Assembly: GCF_040954835.1 (NCBI RefSeq)
Contig: NC_090716.1
Span: forward strand, 11,531,275 to 11,595,274
Reading direction: 5' to 3'
Origin: Lepisosteus oculatus
Taxonomy: Eukaryota > Chordata > Actinopteri > Semionotiformes > Lepisosteidae
DNA: 64,000 nucleotides
Below are positions 38,601-50,352 of this stretch, in pieces. The notes beneath the pieces were generated by a model that worked only from the letters and a program-made list of their open reading frames with translations, was not told the origin of the DNA and made no database searches. The position numbers and the translations under genes are program-made. Position 1 is the first letter of the stretch. Every line of letters begins with the position of its first letter.

Positions 38601-41442
38601 TGAGTATTAGGACCAATAGCAGTTGTTGCATTTTTCATGCCTCTCAGTATGCATTACTATGTTGCAACTTTGTTTACCTTTATAAAAAATGAGCTCAAAC
38701 AATCCTGTAATTATAACCGTTTTCAGTTAATAACACCCAGAAATGTAAATCAAACAGTTTACAAATGCAATGTAAAAGGAAAATTGACAGCTTTGTGGAC
38801 CACAGCAGGGTCCACTGCTACTGTGTCCCAGAGCAATAAGGCTTACTTATGGAACCAGGCTACATGAGCCATTTCTATGCCTGCCAAAGACTCATAAACA
38901 TTTTCTAATCAGTTTCTTTATCTGGCTTGACTGCTTCAAAAGAGAACATTTTATTTCTGTGAAAGTCTGTCAGAAGCAGCAGCTCTTGAGATTTTACTGA
39001 GCTGATGTTTGCTGAACTGGAAAGAAATCAATTTAGGAAATCCTTTGGAAAAGCTGGGCATGACAAATTTAACTCTCATCCTGAAAATAAAAAAAATGAA
39101 ACGATGGTCACAAGAGTCAATATTATTCTTAAGTACATTCAAAAAGACCTCTCAGCAAGCTGTTTGTTGTTCAATTTTTATAAACAAACTCAAATTTAAA
39201 AAAATATTCTTCATGTTCAATGGAAAATAAAATGATTAATCTGGCAAGGTTTCCTAAACTAAATTATCAGATACATTTACTGTAATACATACATTTACTG
39301 TAAATCTCCCCCTCAGTTCCAATTTACTTTATACTCAGCACTTAGGACATACTGTATGTTGTTAACATATTAAATTTCAGAATTTAATTTTCTCTTGCAG
39401 ATAGCTCTAGAAAACTAAAACCCAAGGAAAGTGAAAAACGATCTCTTCTTTTTCAGAACATCTTTGCAGAACTGTTCCGACTGTGATGTTCTCCAGTGTA
39501 AGTCCAGGTGAAGCAGTTTGAAATCTGGACCTCTCCTTTCGGAGCTTCTCCAAGACTTATACCACCTATAGTCCGCCCCAGATTCAGCTCCATTGCCGTG
39601 ATTTACTTTGTATTTTCAGTTTCAGAAAACAAATGGTAAAATTAAAAAATGTAGAAGTTTGATCCGTTAGATAATTAAGATTCATTGCACTTTTGTTTCA
39701 ATATCCAAGATTCATTCAGTGCTTAACCTAAACTTATTTCAACATTTATATTCTTATAGCATTTGTGCATATATCCATTTTCAGTCTCATTCTTTAGAAC
39801 CTCTTTATAGCCATTTCAATAACTATCAGTGCACTGAAACTTCATTTTAGCACTCACTAGCAAACCGGTTCATTTTGAAGAAATGAGCCATTCAGACTCT
39901 CAGAATTAAGGACAATAGAGGCTGGAAATGAGGCCATAGATCTTTAAATTTATGTGCTTATGTGCACTAGGTTAATATTTGTGATACAAATCCAGAAGAG
40001 TCAATAAATTTTGAAGTGGAAAAACTGACACAAACAAGTTATCATTTTTTGTAACAACCCAAATGTTCTATATCTAGAAATTCACAAACGTGATTTTTAA
40101 AAAATACCTTACAACCTAACTTCTCACGTAGACACCACCTGAAAAAAAAAACTATTTTTGGAATACAGTATAATCAGAGTTGTGCACAGTTCTCTGAGCT
40201 GCAGAAAGCTTCTCTTCAGATGCATTTGGATTTGTAACCTGCATGTCTGGATTTAGGCTGTAACAGAGTGCAATGGTGCAAGAGACCTGCCAGTATTAGG
40301 TCTCATTATCAGGCTTTAGTGCACAAGGGGAGGGTTAATAATAGCTAGTCACAGTGCACTTTTTCAAGTGCTAAAATGCTCATATTTCATTAACAGTTCC
40401 AGTACAGTTTGAACTAATGCTACTCTGCATCATTGTACAGTAAAAATTGAGTACAAATTGAGTACCATGGTAGGCAATTAACCCCTTAAGTCTCTATTTT
40501 TGAGAAAATGAAAAATAGACTACTATCTGCCAGGCGTGTTGTAATAAAGTTAGTGCGATAGCATACAGTAGCAGTAGTAGTTTCCACCATCATTATTTTA
40601 TTGACACAATTATGACAAAATTATGATGACAAAAAACATATTACTCTTAATGCTTAGTAGCTAACTTTGTGGACTACATCAGAGTGGGAAAAAGGTTATG
40701 GCGGGAAAGCTGTAGCATACCTTGGAAGAGGACTCCAATTAGGAAATGAAACACACTTTTAACTCCAACAGAGTTAAGCTCAGAATCTATCTCCATTAAA
40801 TAAACACAAGGTTTTGTACATGCTCACATAAAAAAATACTGCAATGAAGGGTAGAGGAGAGAAGAACTCGCACAACAGCCCTGTTGAAGTCGGTAATGAC
40901 TAAGCCACACACTTCAAAATCACACGGACTTGTTCTCTCGCCCAGTAAGAAAACGACTGCCATTAAAAAAATAAAAATGAGGAGAGAGCTATTGCTGCAG
41001 TGTCTTGCTTTAATATTTATTTACTTGTGGTGCTGAAGGAAAGTAGAAAGTATACAATATACACTGCCGAATTACACATTCTAGTCTGGATAAAGGCCCA
41101 GAGCGAAACATTTGTTAATGGTTGGTCTACATATGTGGACACATCAAAAGACTCTATTACTCTATAAAGTGACAGCATGAGATAGCAGCACTGTTTCTGT
41201 CTTCTAACACAGTCAAAACATTGCAGCATGCCGCCCACTCAGCCCTGCAATTATGGAGTCTCTCACTTAGTTACAAATGAAAAACATAAATCTGTGAACA
41301 GTTATTCATTAAAAAACAGCATCCGTACATAGAACTGGTGCTGGGAGACTTGTAGCCCTCAAGTTTTATTTTTGGTAATGTAACACCCTGAAATGTACAT
41401 CCAAATGTACTGAACATCACCTTTTTCACCTGAATAATAAGA
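35620..41442. other. intergenic between the SDR and synaptotagmin genes (proximal part)
   Basis: AT-rich with small local duplications: CACCCTTAAGT twice at 36940-36961, and the CATTTACTGTAATACATA unit at 39274-39303. A similar sequence, GGCAGYCATATTAAACTA, occurs near 37482 and 38084. No gene supported. Confidence 0.5.
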
Positions 41443-41815
41443 CATCCTTGCATTTATACAGCAGTTTTCATCCTGAAAGTAGTCAAAATATTTTACACAT
41501 AGGAGAAGACACACTTCATCCACTATTGAAGTGCAGGACCCACTAACCCAACCCAAAACATGGGTAATGAGGAGCACCCCAGAAATGCACCAGCAACCCC
41601 AATACATAGTAGTTCAGTTAGAAAAGTGAGAAGCTGCTTCTACCTCTGAAGCAATGGGGTCTGGAAAGCTAGACTGTACAAACCCAGACTGGAATCTAGC
41701 CAGGACACTAGGTTTAAGACTCCTTCAAAAAGTGCCATGGAAGAACCTCTCATGACCAAGTACTCAGGACCTCAGGAGGGTTTCTGTTCAATGCTTCTCC
41801 CAACTGGTTTTTCTA
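41443..41815 (-). mobile_element. strongly diverged SINE body and tail related to the 5S-type family
   Basis: The order of landmarks is recognisable despite decay: TTTATACAGCAGTTTTCATC, then GCCAGGACACTAGG (about 41700), AAGTGCCATGG and CATGACCAAGTACTCAGGAC. These parallel the body and tail of the 5S-type SINE in the same orientation. No 5S head remains. Confidence 0.45.
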
Positions 41816-42047
41816 TTTTTCAGACTACATGTCCTTGTCATTGACTCAAACTGCATGTCAGGCCAATTAGGCCCATTCCTGTTCAAATCACTTAGCATAT
41901 CACTTATACTCCCGCCCTTAAAGAAGGATTGATGCTGATGAAAAATACTCAAGTGAGGTAAAAGATGTGTCAAAATGAAAAAGTAAGTGAAAACTGAAGG
42001 AATGCATAAAAATGGGTGATGCAAATGGGAAATATTGGGGGAAAAAA

Positions 42048-42240
42048 TCTAAAACTGAGTACTGGAGGCACAGGTTTACACAGACGATTGAAGGAGTCTG
42101 GAATAAACTTCCTGACCTGTTGATGAACATGGCACCCTGGTGCTGTATCACATCCTCGTCACATTTAGCTATTAGTAATCAAATGAGCTAGACAAGCCGT
42201 AAAGCCTTCTTATCTGCAACACATTGTATGTTCTTATATT
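42048..42240 (+). mobile_element. decayed LINE 3' end
   Basis: GAGTACTGGAGGCACAGG, GTCTGGAATAAACTTCCTG, GAGCTAGACAAGCCG and the terminal TGTATGTTCTTAT correspond to the extreme 3' end of the LINE type whose upstream part is at 31355-31722. Confidence 0.5.
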
Positions 42241-43724
42241 CTTTGGCATCCATCTGCTCTGACCTGATCATGCAAATATTAAAATGACTCTCCTCTCACT
42301 TTCCCCCTCTCTCTCTGTTTATAAGCACAGGGTTTCACAGAGAATAAGGAACATTCCATCAGATCACTGCGCTGCAGTGGGAAAAAAACCTGTCAATTTC
42401 ATGGCTTCTTCCTTGAGCACCCTCTGTTTCAGCAGAAGTGTGAAACCATGCACTGTAAGGAGAGAGAAGAGAGAGAAAGTGAAAGAGTCAGTCTTGTGTT
42501 TTTGCATTATCAGGGCAGAACAGATGGCTTTCTGGAAAGATTGGTTCCAATACTGTTGCTGAATGCCATGGAGATTGTCAAGGAAGGAACTAACACCACT
42601 GACAGATCCCCGAGCTTTTCAGTCATGTCTGAAGGGTTCTGAAAGTTGTCTGGCACCAGATGAGAAGAAAACGGAGGTGGGTCACTCGGTATAAGAAGCA
42701 AAAACACATTTCACCCCTTTGACACAAAAGCGCATCTTTGTGTTGAAAGCAAATTGCATTGAGTCCAACTTAAGATAACTCTGAAATGCAGAGTACTCAA
42801 CAGAAAAGAATGTACAGCTGAATGAACCATTTAGTGCAGTTAGGAGTTCAATAGTACAAATACATTGACACTAGAGCATGCGCTGAAAACACTGTTTTAA
42901 GTGACCTCACTCCACCCTGAAAAGATCATGTAAATTCCAGAATCCTGCAATTCCTCCAAAATCCCCCTGTGTGTGGAGACAATCTCATTTCTCTTTGGGG
43001 TGTATTTCAGGGCTTCCTTGAGTTTTAATGCAAATGGAGATTTTTTGGCTATTAAGAAAACACCCATAGAGATACTCAACACTTTCACTGGGAAGTCAAA
43101 ATCCCTACTGTATGTCCTGGTTTCACAATACAAAGCACTAAAAAGTATTTTATAATCAGCACTGAAGCACACCCTTTGAGGGGACTTAAATCCCAAAAAG
43201 ATTCAGAAAATCTTTATTCCCTCATTGGAATTAAAAAGTTTCTCACTACTGAATAAATTCCATCAAAAGAAACTACTGCTGTGATGTGCTTTTATGAAGG
43301 TATTATGAAAATGTAAAAAAGCTTACATCTTACCATCCACCTGTAGTACCATACTTGTGCTAATAAGGCTTATTATGTTCTGTTTTCACAGACAGCATGG
43401 ATTGTTTTCTTCCGTAAGTAATGGAGAAGTGTGAAATTTAAGTAGTTTTCTTTAATGGCGCGGTACTGCTAAAATATAGTCATAGCAGAGCAAAAATCCA
43501 CTCAATAAATATGTTGTAAAAGACCATGATTACTTATCATACTGTATGTGGCATAACAGAATTCAAACAAAAGTACTGATAAAAAACTGAGTAAAGTACA
43601 CATCATTAGACGTTTCCTTAAATGTCAGATAGGAATCTAACTTTAAATCCCGGTTTATCAGATGCACATCAGGTTTGGAAAGGCAAATCCCCACAAACAT
43701 CCAAATGAATTGGCATCTCTAAAT

Positions 43725-43812
43725 ATGTGCACCCAGCAATGGGGGCACCCTGCCTGCTGTTCACTGGAACCCTGTATGGAACTATGTGGTTGTTGACGAT
43801 GGATGGATGGAA
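43725..43812 (+). mobile_element. tRNA-like SINE, 3' end fragment
   Basis: A short decayed fragment ends in GATGGATGGATGG, preceded by GGGGGCACCCTGCCTG. It matches only the end of the family. Confidence 0.4.
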
Positions 43813-44039
43813 ACAGAGCTTATCTATGGGTGTTTTTCACAAGTGATTGTCTCCATCTAGGGGCCAACAAATGCTGTACTGAGCTCCATGCATCTCGCCT
43901 AGAAAAACCGTGTTCTGCTCTGCATTTGTGTTATGAATCGTGTTGGCGCCAAGAATGTCTCAATCAATTCCTGGAAGGCTGTAGTGTTTCCCTTATTCAT
44001 CTGAATTGTTCCTTTAAAAATAAGTCTGCTTGATACCGG

Positions 44040-44165
44040 AGATGGCCTGGTATCTTGTCCATGGTGTGGTACCACCCTGCCTCCTATTCCTCCACAAGAG
44101 GCCCTGGGTAACTGTGACTCTTACCAGGAAAATGAAAATGAATGGATCAGTGGATGGGTGGATAC
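44040..44165 (+). mobile_element. tRNA-like SINE, 3' end fragment
   Basis: The fragment shows GGCCTGGTATCTTGTCCATG, CCACCCTGCCTCC, CCCTGGGTAACTGTGAC and a GGATGGGTGGAT tail. This is the same 3' region as at 4139-4245. Confidence 0.45.
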
Positions 44166-45199
44166 TGGATTAACTGAATTTAGACTCTTCTCCGGATTTC
44201 AGTTCTGTCATCCGAAAAGTCTATCCTTTAAACGGAAAGAAAAAAACATCGGCTTAATCTAATTTGGACATGTTGAATATTTAAGTGCCTGGAATCTTAA
44301 AATTACTAAAAAATCCAGAAATAAAAAAAATCTGTGAAAGCACACACATACTGTACACTACAGTTACACCAAAAGATCTTGTCTGCTTACTAGGGGTGTC
44401 TTCTTGTTCTTCTCTTTTTAAATTCTTAGGAGTACATCCCAGTTAGGGAGTGAGCCCTTTATACTGTAGATGGAGCAACGTGCCTCAGAAACAATTCCCA
44501 GTTTGCTTCATTTCAAACCCAAAAGACATCTACATTCCCTATAATGAACCATTTGAAACAGTTTTGGAACCAGACTTTGTTACAGTGTGTCATAATATTT
44601 AAAAAGTACATTTAAAAAGCTAGCTGCCAAAATTTTAATGTGATGGTTGTGTTCCAATTTACATTCAGCTGGCAATGTAGTTTTTAGGTCCATGCAATTT
44701 ATCTGCAGAAAATAAAAGCAGAGAATTGTTTTCTTTTGTTTTCATAAGCATTTTGATTATGGTTCTTGGCAGTTCTTTCAGTTCTTGGCAGTTAATATCT
44801 TGGCAAGAAACTGCAGGATCTCAGAAACCTGTCTGCATACCAGTCCAACTGGCAACCCCTACCTTTCTTCATCTTCCACTGATCAACATGTCTTTGTTCC
44901 TTTCTGTTCTTTCTTGGATGATTGCTGGCCTTTCCAGGTCTTGCACAAAGCACACGGTCAGCATCACCTTAATTTGAGATGTTCTCTGTCACCGAGCAAG
45001 AACATGATCTTCATCAAAAAGAACTTCGAAAGGTCTTAATTATTTAAGGCTTCATGTTAATAGAACTATAACTTTTAAATTCATATATTCTTTAGTCACC
45101 CAGCCTGTCCCAAATTTCTGAATCAGTTTTAAAAAATATATTGTCTCGGAATCTAAATTAAACTGGAACCAAGGCCAAGTCCTGTACTGACAGGGTAAA

Positions 45200-45390
45200 A
45201 CAAAACATAGAGGATTACGAGGGGACCTAATGCAAGTGTTCAAATACTAAGGCACTGACAAAGTAAACCCAGCAGTCTTCTTCAGAATGAACACAAGCAC
45301 TGGCTTCTTTCAAGAAACAGCTGGAAGACTCCCGGGCTTAATTACAAAACTATCAAACAGGCTAGATGAGCCAAATCGCTTTGCCATCAT
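45200..45390 (+). mobile_element. decayed LINE fragment (RT C-terminus and 3' end)
   Basis: AGAGGATTACGAGGGGACC, the stretch GGCACTGACAAAG...CTTCAGAATGAACAC, and AACAGGCTAGATGAGCC are successive blocks of the same LINE family. An internal deletion joins the RT segment directly to the 3' end. Confidence 0.55.
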
Positions 45391-45530
45391 TCCTTTGCCA
45401 GAATTTCAATTACACAAGAAGTCAACATTTTCCACAAATTGGTCTTTTCATTTTTTGAATTTCTCTAAGAAAAAAAACTGATGTAACTTATCGTGTTTTG
45501 GGATATTAGAGTCTGAAAAATACATTCTGT

Positions 45531-45690
45531 TCAATCAGCGGTTTCAAACCCTAGTCCAGAAGGACCACAGTCTCTTCTACTTTAAATTCCATCCACTTCT
45601 AAATTAATTTAATTTGAATTTACAAGTTATTAGGCAGGAGCTTAGGTGAGTGCTCAGTCAAGGAACTGATGAGGTTGGAAGCCACTGTTT
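45531..45690 (+). repeat. dispersed repeat of the 'cctagtccagaaggaccac' type
   Basis: GTTTCAAACCCTAGTCCAG, AAGGACCACAG, then an AATTAATTTAATT core resembles a repeat common in fish. Shorter relatives may lie at 34771-34860 (CCCAATCCTAGTCC) and about 36905-36945 (GTTCCTGGAGGACCATGG). Confidence 0.35.
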
Positions 45691-48600
45691 TGAAACATTT
45701 AGTGAATTTACTAAACTTCATTTGAAAGAGTCTCAAAGATATTATGAAAAAATATCTTTCAACAAATTCTTTCCCATCTAAACTTTTTTTTCCAGCAGTC
45801 AGCTCTATTATGGCTATTAAGAATTATGCAGTAACTTATTAATTGATGAGTCACATTATGTTTCAGCTTTCAGTTTTCAGTTCCTTTCCCTAAGCTTCAT
45901 AATAAAAATATAAGTAACATTCACGAAGGCAGTCATGTGAAACTAAAAATAGAGAACAAATAGATGAGTTCAGATTGAAAATAGACATGTAGTACCGGTA
46001 TAAGATGTACAATAACAACATATAACAGAGGAAACTACAGTAGCTCCATACTTTGTCACTTTGTGTTTGTCTTCGCTCAACGCTCTTGTTGTTGAGGTAC
46101 TGTTTGTTTGCCCAGATACATTCCCAAATCATTCGCAACAGAAATATTGGTGAGTACATAGAGCACAATGTCTGTAGGTGTGGTCACAATAATATAATAA
46201 TAACATGGATATTAGCACTACCAGGGGGAAGTTATAGAACTGCTTATATTAAGGAGAAGAAACCTGAAAATGTTTTGTTTATGCTTACGGTGACTTCTCT
46301 AAGGCCTTTTTACACTAGGCTGTGAAAGACATTTGAATGAGGAAAGCAATGATAAATTATCCAGCAATTTTAGTAGATATCTCTTTTACTTTAGTAATAT
46401 GTACTAAGGCAAGATATAAACCAGACATAAAATTGGTCATAGCTTTAGAAAATGAAAATTTAATACAACACAGTCACAGAATTAAGCTTCTGAAAATAGA
46501 AAATGAACATAAAAATAAATTTCTGGCAACATTGTTTTTTACTGAATTAATAGCAGAAAACAAAGGAAATGAGAGCGTAAGTACTCATTAAGCTGTCCTG
46601 ACCAGTTATTTAGTTTTATAACAAATGACCATTTTTTGATGAAGCTGAGCTCAAATAATAGCCTATTTCACTTGGGTATTATCTAATCATTCAACCAGGA
46701 ATGTTATTTGCATAGTGTTTAACGATAACTTCAGCTGTGCATAGCTTTGCAAATAAGGCTTGCCTGTTACGTTTTTGTTCATGAGAAACAAAACTAGCCT
46801 GCAGAAATGAACTAGACAGAACTCAGTATCTTGTGCATTTACCAGGGACTGGTAAACGTGCTTAAGAGCACAAGACAGTCTGTGTGCTGAGAGACAAGAA
46901 CTAGTTTTTCAGGTACTAACAGTATGGGAAGTTAGTGCAAGCAGGAGGATGGAAAAATGGGGATAAGGCAATATTAGGCTCTTTTCCGGAGAACGACAAC
47001 AAAAGGTACTGTCTGTTTTAATTCTTCTTTCTTCATGATCATGTAGAATTGGCTGTAATGGACACAGAACTTGCTTTACATTACAGTAGGACATCAATCT
47101 ACAAGCTTTTACTTCAAATGGGAAAAACAAAAAGACGTGTTACCTAACGGTTTTACTATTTTTATAGAATTAAACAGTACGACACAATGAAAATAGAAGA
47201 CAAATTTATCCCCAGCCATATTGAGGAGCCAGAAACACAATGTTCTGCATGCGATTTCACAGCTTTTAAGCTACAATGTTGAGCACAAATGTAGTAATAA
47301 AGAGCTTTTCAGTCTTAAAGGAAAGATTAAAGTACTTGGTATAAAGGCTTGCAACCTGTTCAGTGGGAATGGATGTCATTGGCTAATCAATTGCTTGTTA
47401 CAAAATCCAGTCTTTAATTTTCAAATCCAGGAAAATGTAGCAAAGAGCAGTCCAGATCAGATTTGCTGCAAATGCTGGATCAACAATGTAAACATAAGTT
47501 CATCAGTGTGTAACAGCTGCTTCTCGCTTTTTATGTGTACAGTGCCATTGAATTGGTCCTATACGTACTGTAAATAAATCCAGCCCCTATTGTTTAACAC
47601 CCATTGATATAATGATTTAAAGATGCAAAGGTCCTGAAAGTACTGTGTACTGGAAATCAGAATGGACTGAAATGCTCCATCCCTTTCATTATGTCTTTTT
47701 CAACTTGTCTGCCACTTTTTAATGCCGAGCCAACATGATTTCTTTGTACATCTGGTGGACAACAGTAATTAAATGAATAATACAAGCGAAAACTATCTCT
47801 GTAAATTGTATCTTTGCTTTTTTGTTCAGATAAAAAAAGCCCATACGATTTCGCTAAATGCCAAAAACGCACTTGGAAGTATTCCAATGATTGTGTATTA
47901 ATCGCTCTGCTGCATTTTCACTTGGCTGAACAGCACATTGCAGGTAATAGGAACTGCGAGTATAATGAAAAGCAAGCTTTGAAAGATTCTTCTACATCTA
48001 ATTTTAAATATTCTGTTTGTCAGAGGTAAGAAAGCCTAACAAAATTGACTAAAAACTGCTGTACATTACGGCATAGAATGAGCATTGCTTTTCTATGTAA
48101 AATCTTTGCTCTGCTTTATACATGGAAAAAGAAATTGTACTATATGTGCTTAGCCAAAAATAAATACATTTCAGTGTTATGAACTCCATTATTCTCCTTA
48201 CAGTGATTGATGCTATTTTGTTGTTTTGGGTTTTATGTGACTATGTGATTAGTTATTGTCGATGTTTTATGAGTTTTAGATATTGAAATGAGAAAAAAGG
48301 GGCCAGCAAACATGAAAATATTGTCTCACTATCAAGCCTAATATTTCCATAGATGAACAAACTAATCTTGTTGTTCTGCGATGGCCTTCCATTAAATCAA
48401 GCTGATTTGTTTTTCATCAGATTACAACCATTTCATGCAGATATACGTGTTGAGAGCTGTGCTGACACCTCCACCATGTTTTATTTAGGGCTCAATCTCA
48501 CTTGTAAATACACTGTTAATAATTCTAAACTGACACCCTCAAGGAACTGCACAGTGGCCTATACAAGATCAAATACCTGGGGCTCGGCTTGTTGAAAATT

Positions 48601-50156
48601 GTACAGTCAAATTATATTCCTATGTCTACAATTTAAATTTACATTTTGCAGCTACAGAACTGTCAGACTGGTTATCAGCTAAATAAGGGATATGAAGGCA
48701 AGTGCACTGGATAGAAACTCCTGACATTACTGATAATATTTGGAAATGGCCTAGACTTTGTTACTAGATGGTGTGACCAGGATTTCCCCAATAAACATTC
48801 AATAGAGCACTGCCAGGGATGAATGGGCATGAGTCAGCCGATGTTTCCTCTGCCTGGTAACACAAGCTTGTGAGCTTGCAGCGTCAGGGGTGAGTGACAC
48901 CTTTGCTCCCTCTGGTACAGACTCTCCAGTTAGGCACTTGTGAGGGTCACAGCACGTCAAATGACAAATGGCTCTGACTGTTGAGGGTGCCGGAGCAGAT
49001 ACAGTGACTGTAGTAGTTGAGTTGATTGAACAAGGTGATCCAAGATCGAAATGATAGAAAAATAACTCAATTGTTTGACTACATTGCAGCACAATGGCAT
49101 GTTAGCGGCACCACAGCAATGGCTTTCCATCCATGGGGAGAAGAGTCTCATACTCAAAGATTCTCCCTTACACCCTGTGCTTCTGAGACAGGCTCTGCCT
49201 CATCAACAGGATTAATGTCTTACTTATAATGTACAGTATGACCATTTTGAGTTGTGACAATGGAAGAGAGGCTTTCACAGCCCTCAAACCTAGAGGTGAT
49301 TGAGTTCAGTTGGCTGTGGTCAGCTTTTGGGGTCTCATAGTTACCTCAGACAGCCCCTTTCCAGAACATTCTTTTACCCTTTCATGTCCCCTACACCTAC
49401 AGGTCTGGAAGGGTGGGACAACCATGAAGCAGAACCACTCTTCCAGCACGCCAGCAGGCCACCCCTGTGGAGCTGTGTGTGTGTAATCTTCACATTCTGT
49501 CTGGGCCTCACTACCTCTGAGCACAGGTAGAGCTCTGCACGTCCACCTCCATCCAGACACCATACAGGATCCACCTTATTCTGATAATCTACCAGCACTC
49601 TCCTCCTCCTCTGCTGCTTCTTAGATATACAGCATTATACAGTACAAATACATGGTTCCCGTCCATTTGTATACACAGGTAGAGAATTCGAGTTTCGCTT
49701 TCCAGTTCATGAAAAGAAAATGTAGCCTCCCAAGGAACATAACCCTAGTATGAGATGAAAATGAATCTAAAAAAATGTGAACAAGTGTATAACCGTCTGA
49801 ACCTGGAAGACTAACAAATTCTTTGATTTTGCTTATCGTACCAATTTACCTAGTCTGAGATCTACCATTGGATATCTACATTTATAAATTTATTCAACAG
49901 TGGTATATAGAGTAGATATTATTTTTTCTAGCTGTATACCATACAAACAAAAATAAAAAATGTCCCTTGTCTTTTACTCCTTTTAGACTGTAGTCTTGCA
50001 CTCTTAATGTTTTTGCCAGCTCATCGAGCTCGTGAGCACAGGTGTTCATTTCTTGCCAGTGCTTTGTGCGTCTCAAAGCAGCCTGGGAACAGCACACTCA
50101 GGCAGAACATGGCAAATCAATGAAAAGTAAAATCTTTGCTTTTACCTTTTCTACAG
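45691..50156. other. region upstream of the synaptotagmin TM exon
   Basis: A 5' exon of the synaptotagmin gene probably lies in or before this stretch, but none could be assigned. An exon-like segment (47830-47943) is discussed among the findings. The rest shows only chance frames. Confidence 0.4.
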
Positions 50157-50352
50157 GGGTTTGCATGGCAAGAAGATATGAACTTCCCAGCTTTTCTGCA
50201 GCTTTCTTTGGGGGATCTTCGAATGCCGTTCTCTAATGAGATCAAATACACCATTTTGTCCCTTGCAATCCTTCTGTTTCTTGTGGCGGCATCCATATTA
50301 GCGTGGCAGATATACCGATACTGCAAACAGAAACCAAGAGCCAATAGAAAAG
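50157..50352 (+). CDS. synaptotagmin exon with transmembrane segment
   Basis: The acceptor is CCTTTTCTACAG. ATG 50178 starts MNFPAFLQLS; the seven in-frame codons before it (GFAWQED) may be coding from an earlier exon or may be 5' UTR. The exon encodes the hydrophobic run ILSLAILLFLVAASILAW followed by basic residues. The donor is AAAG|GTATAT, phase 1. Confidence 0.8.
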
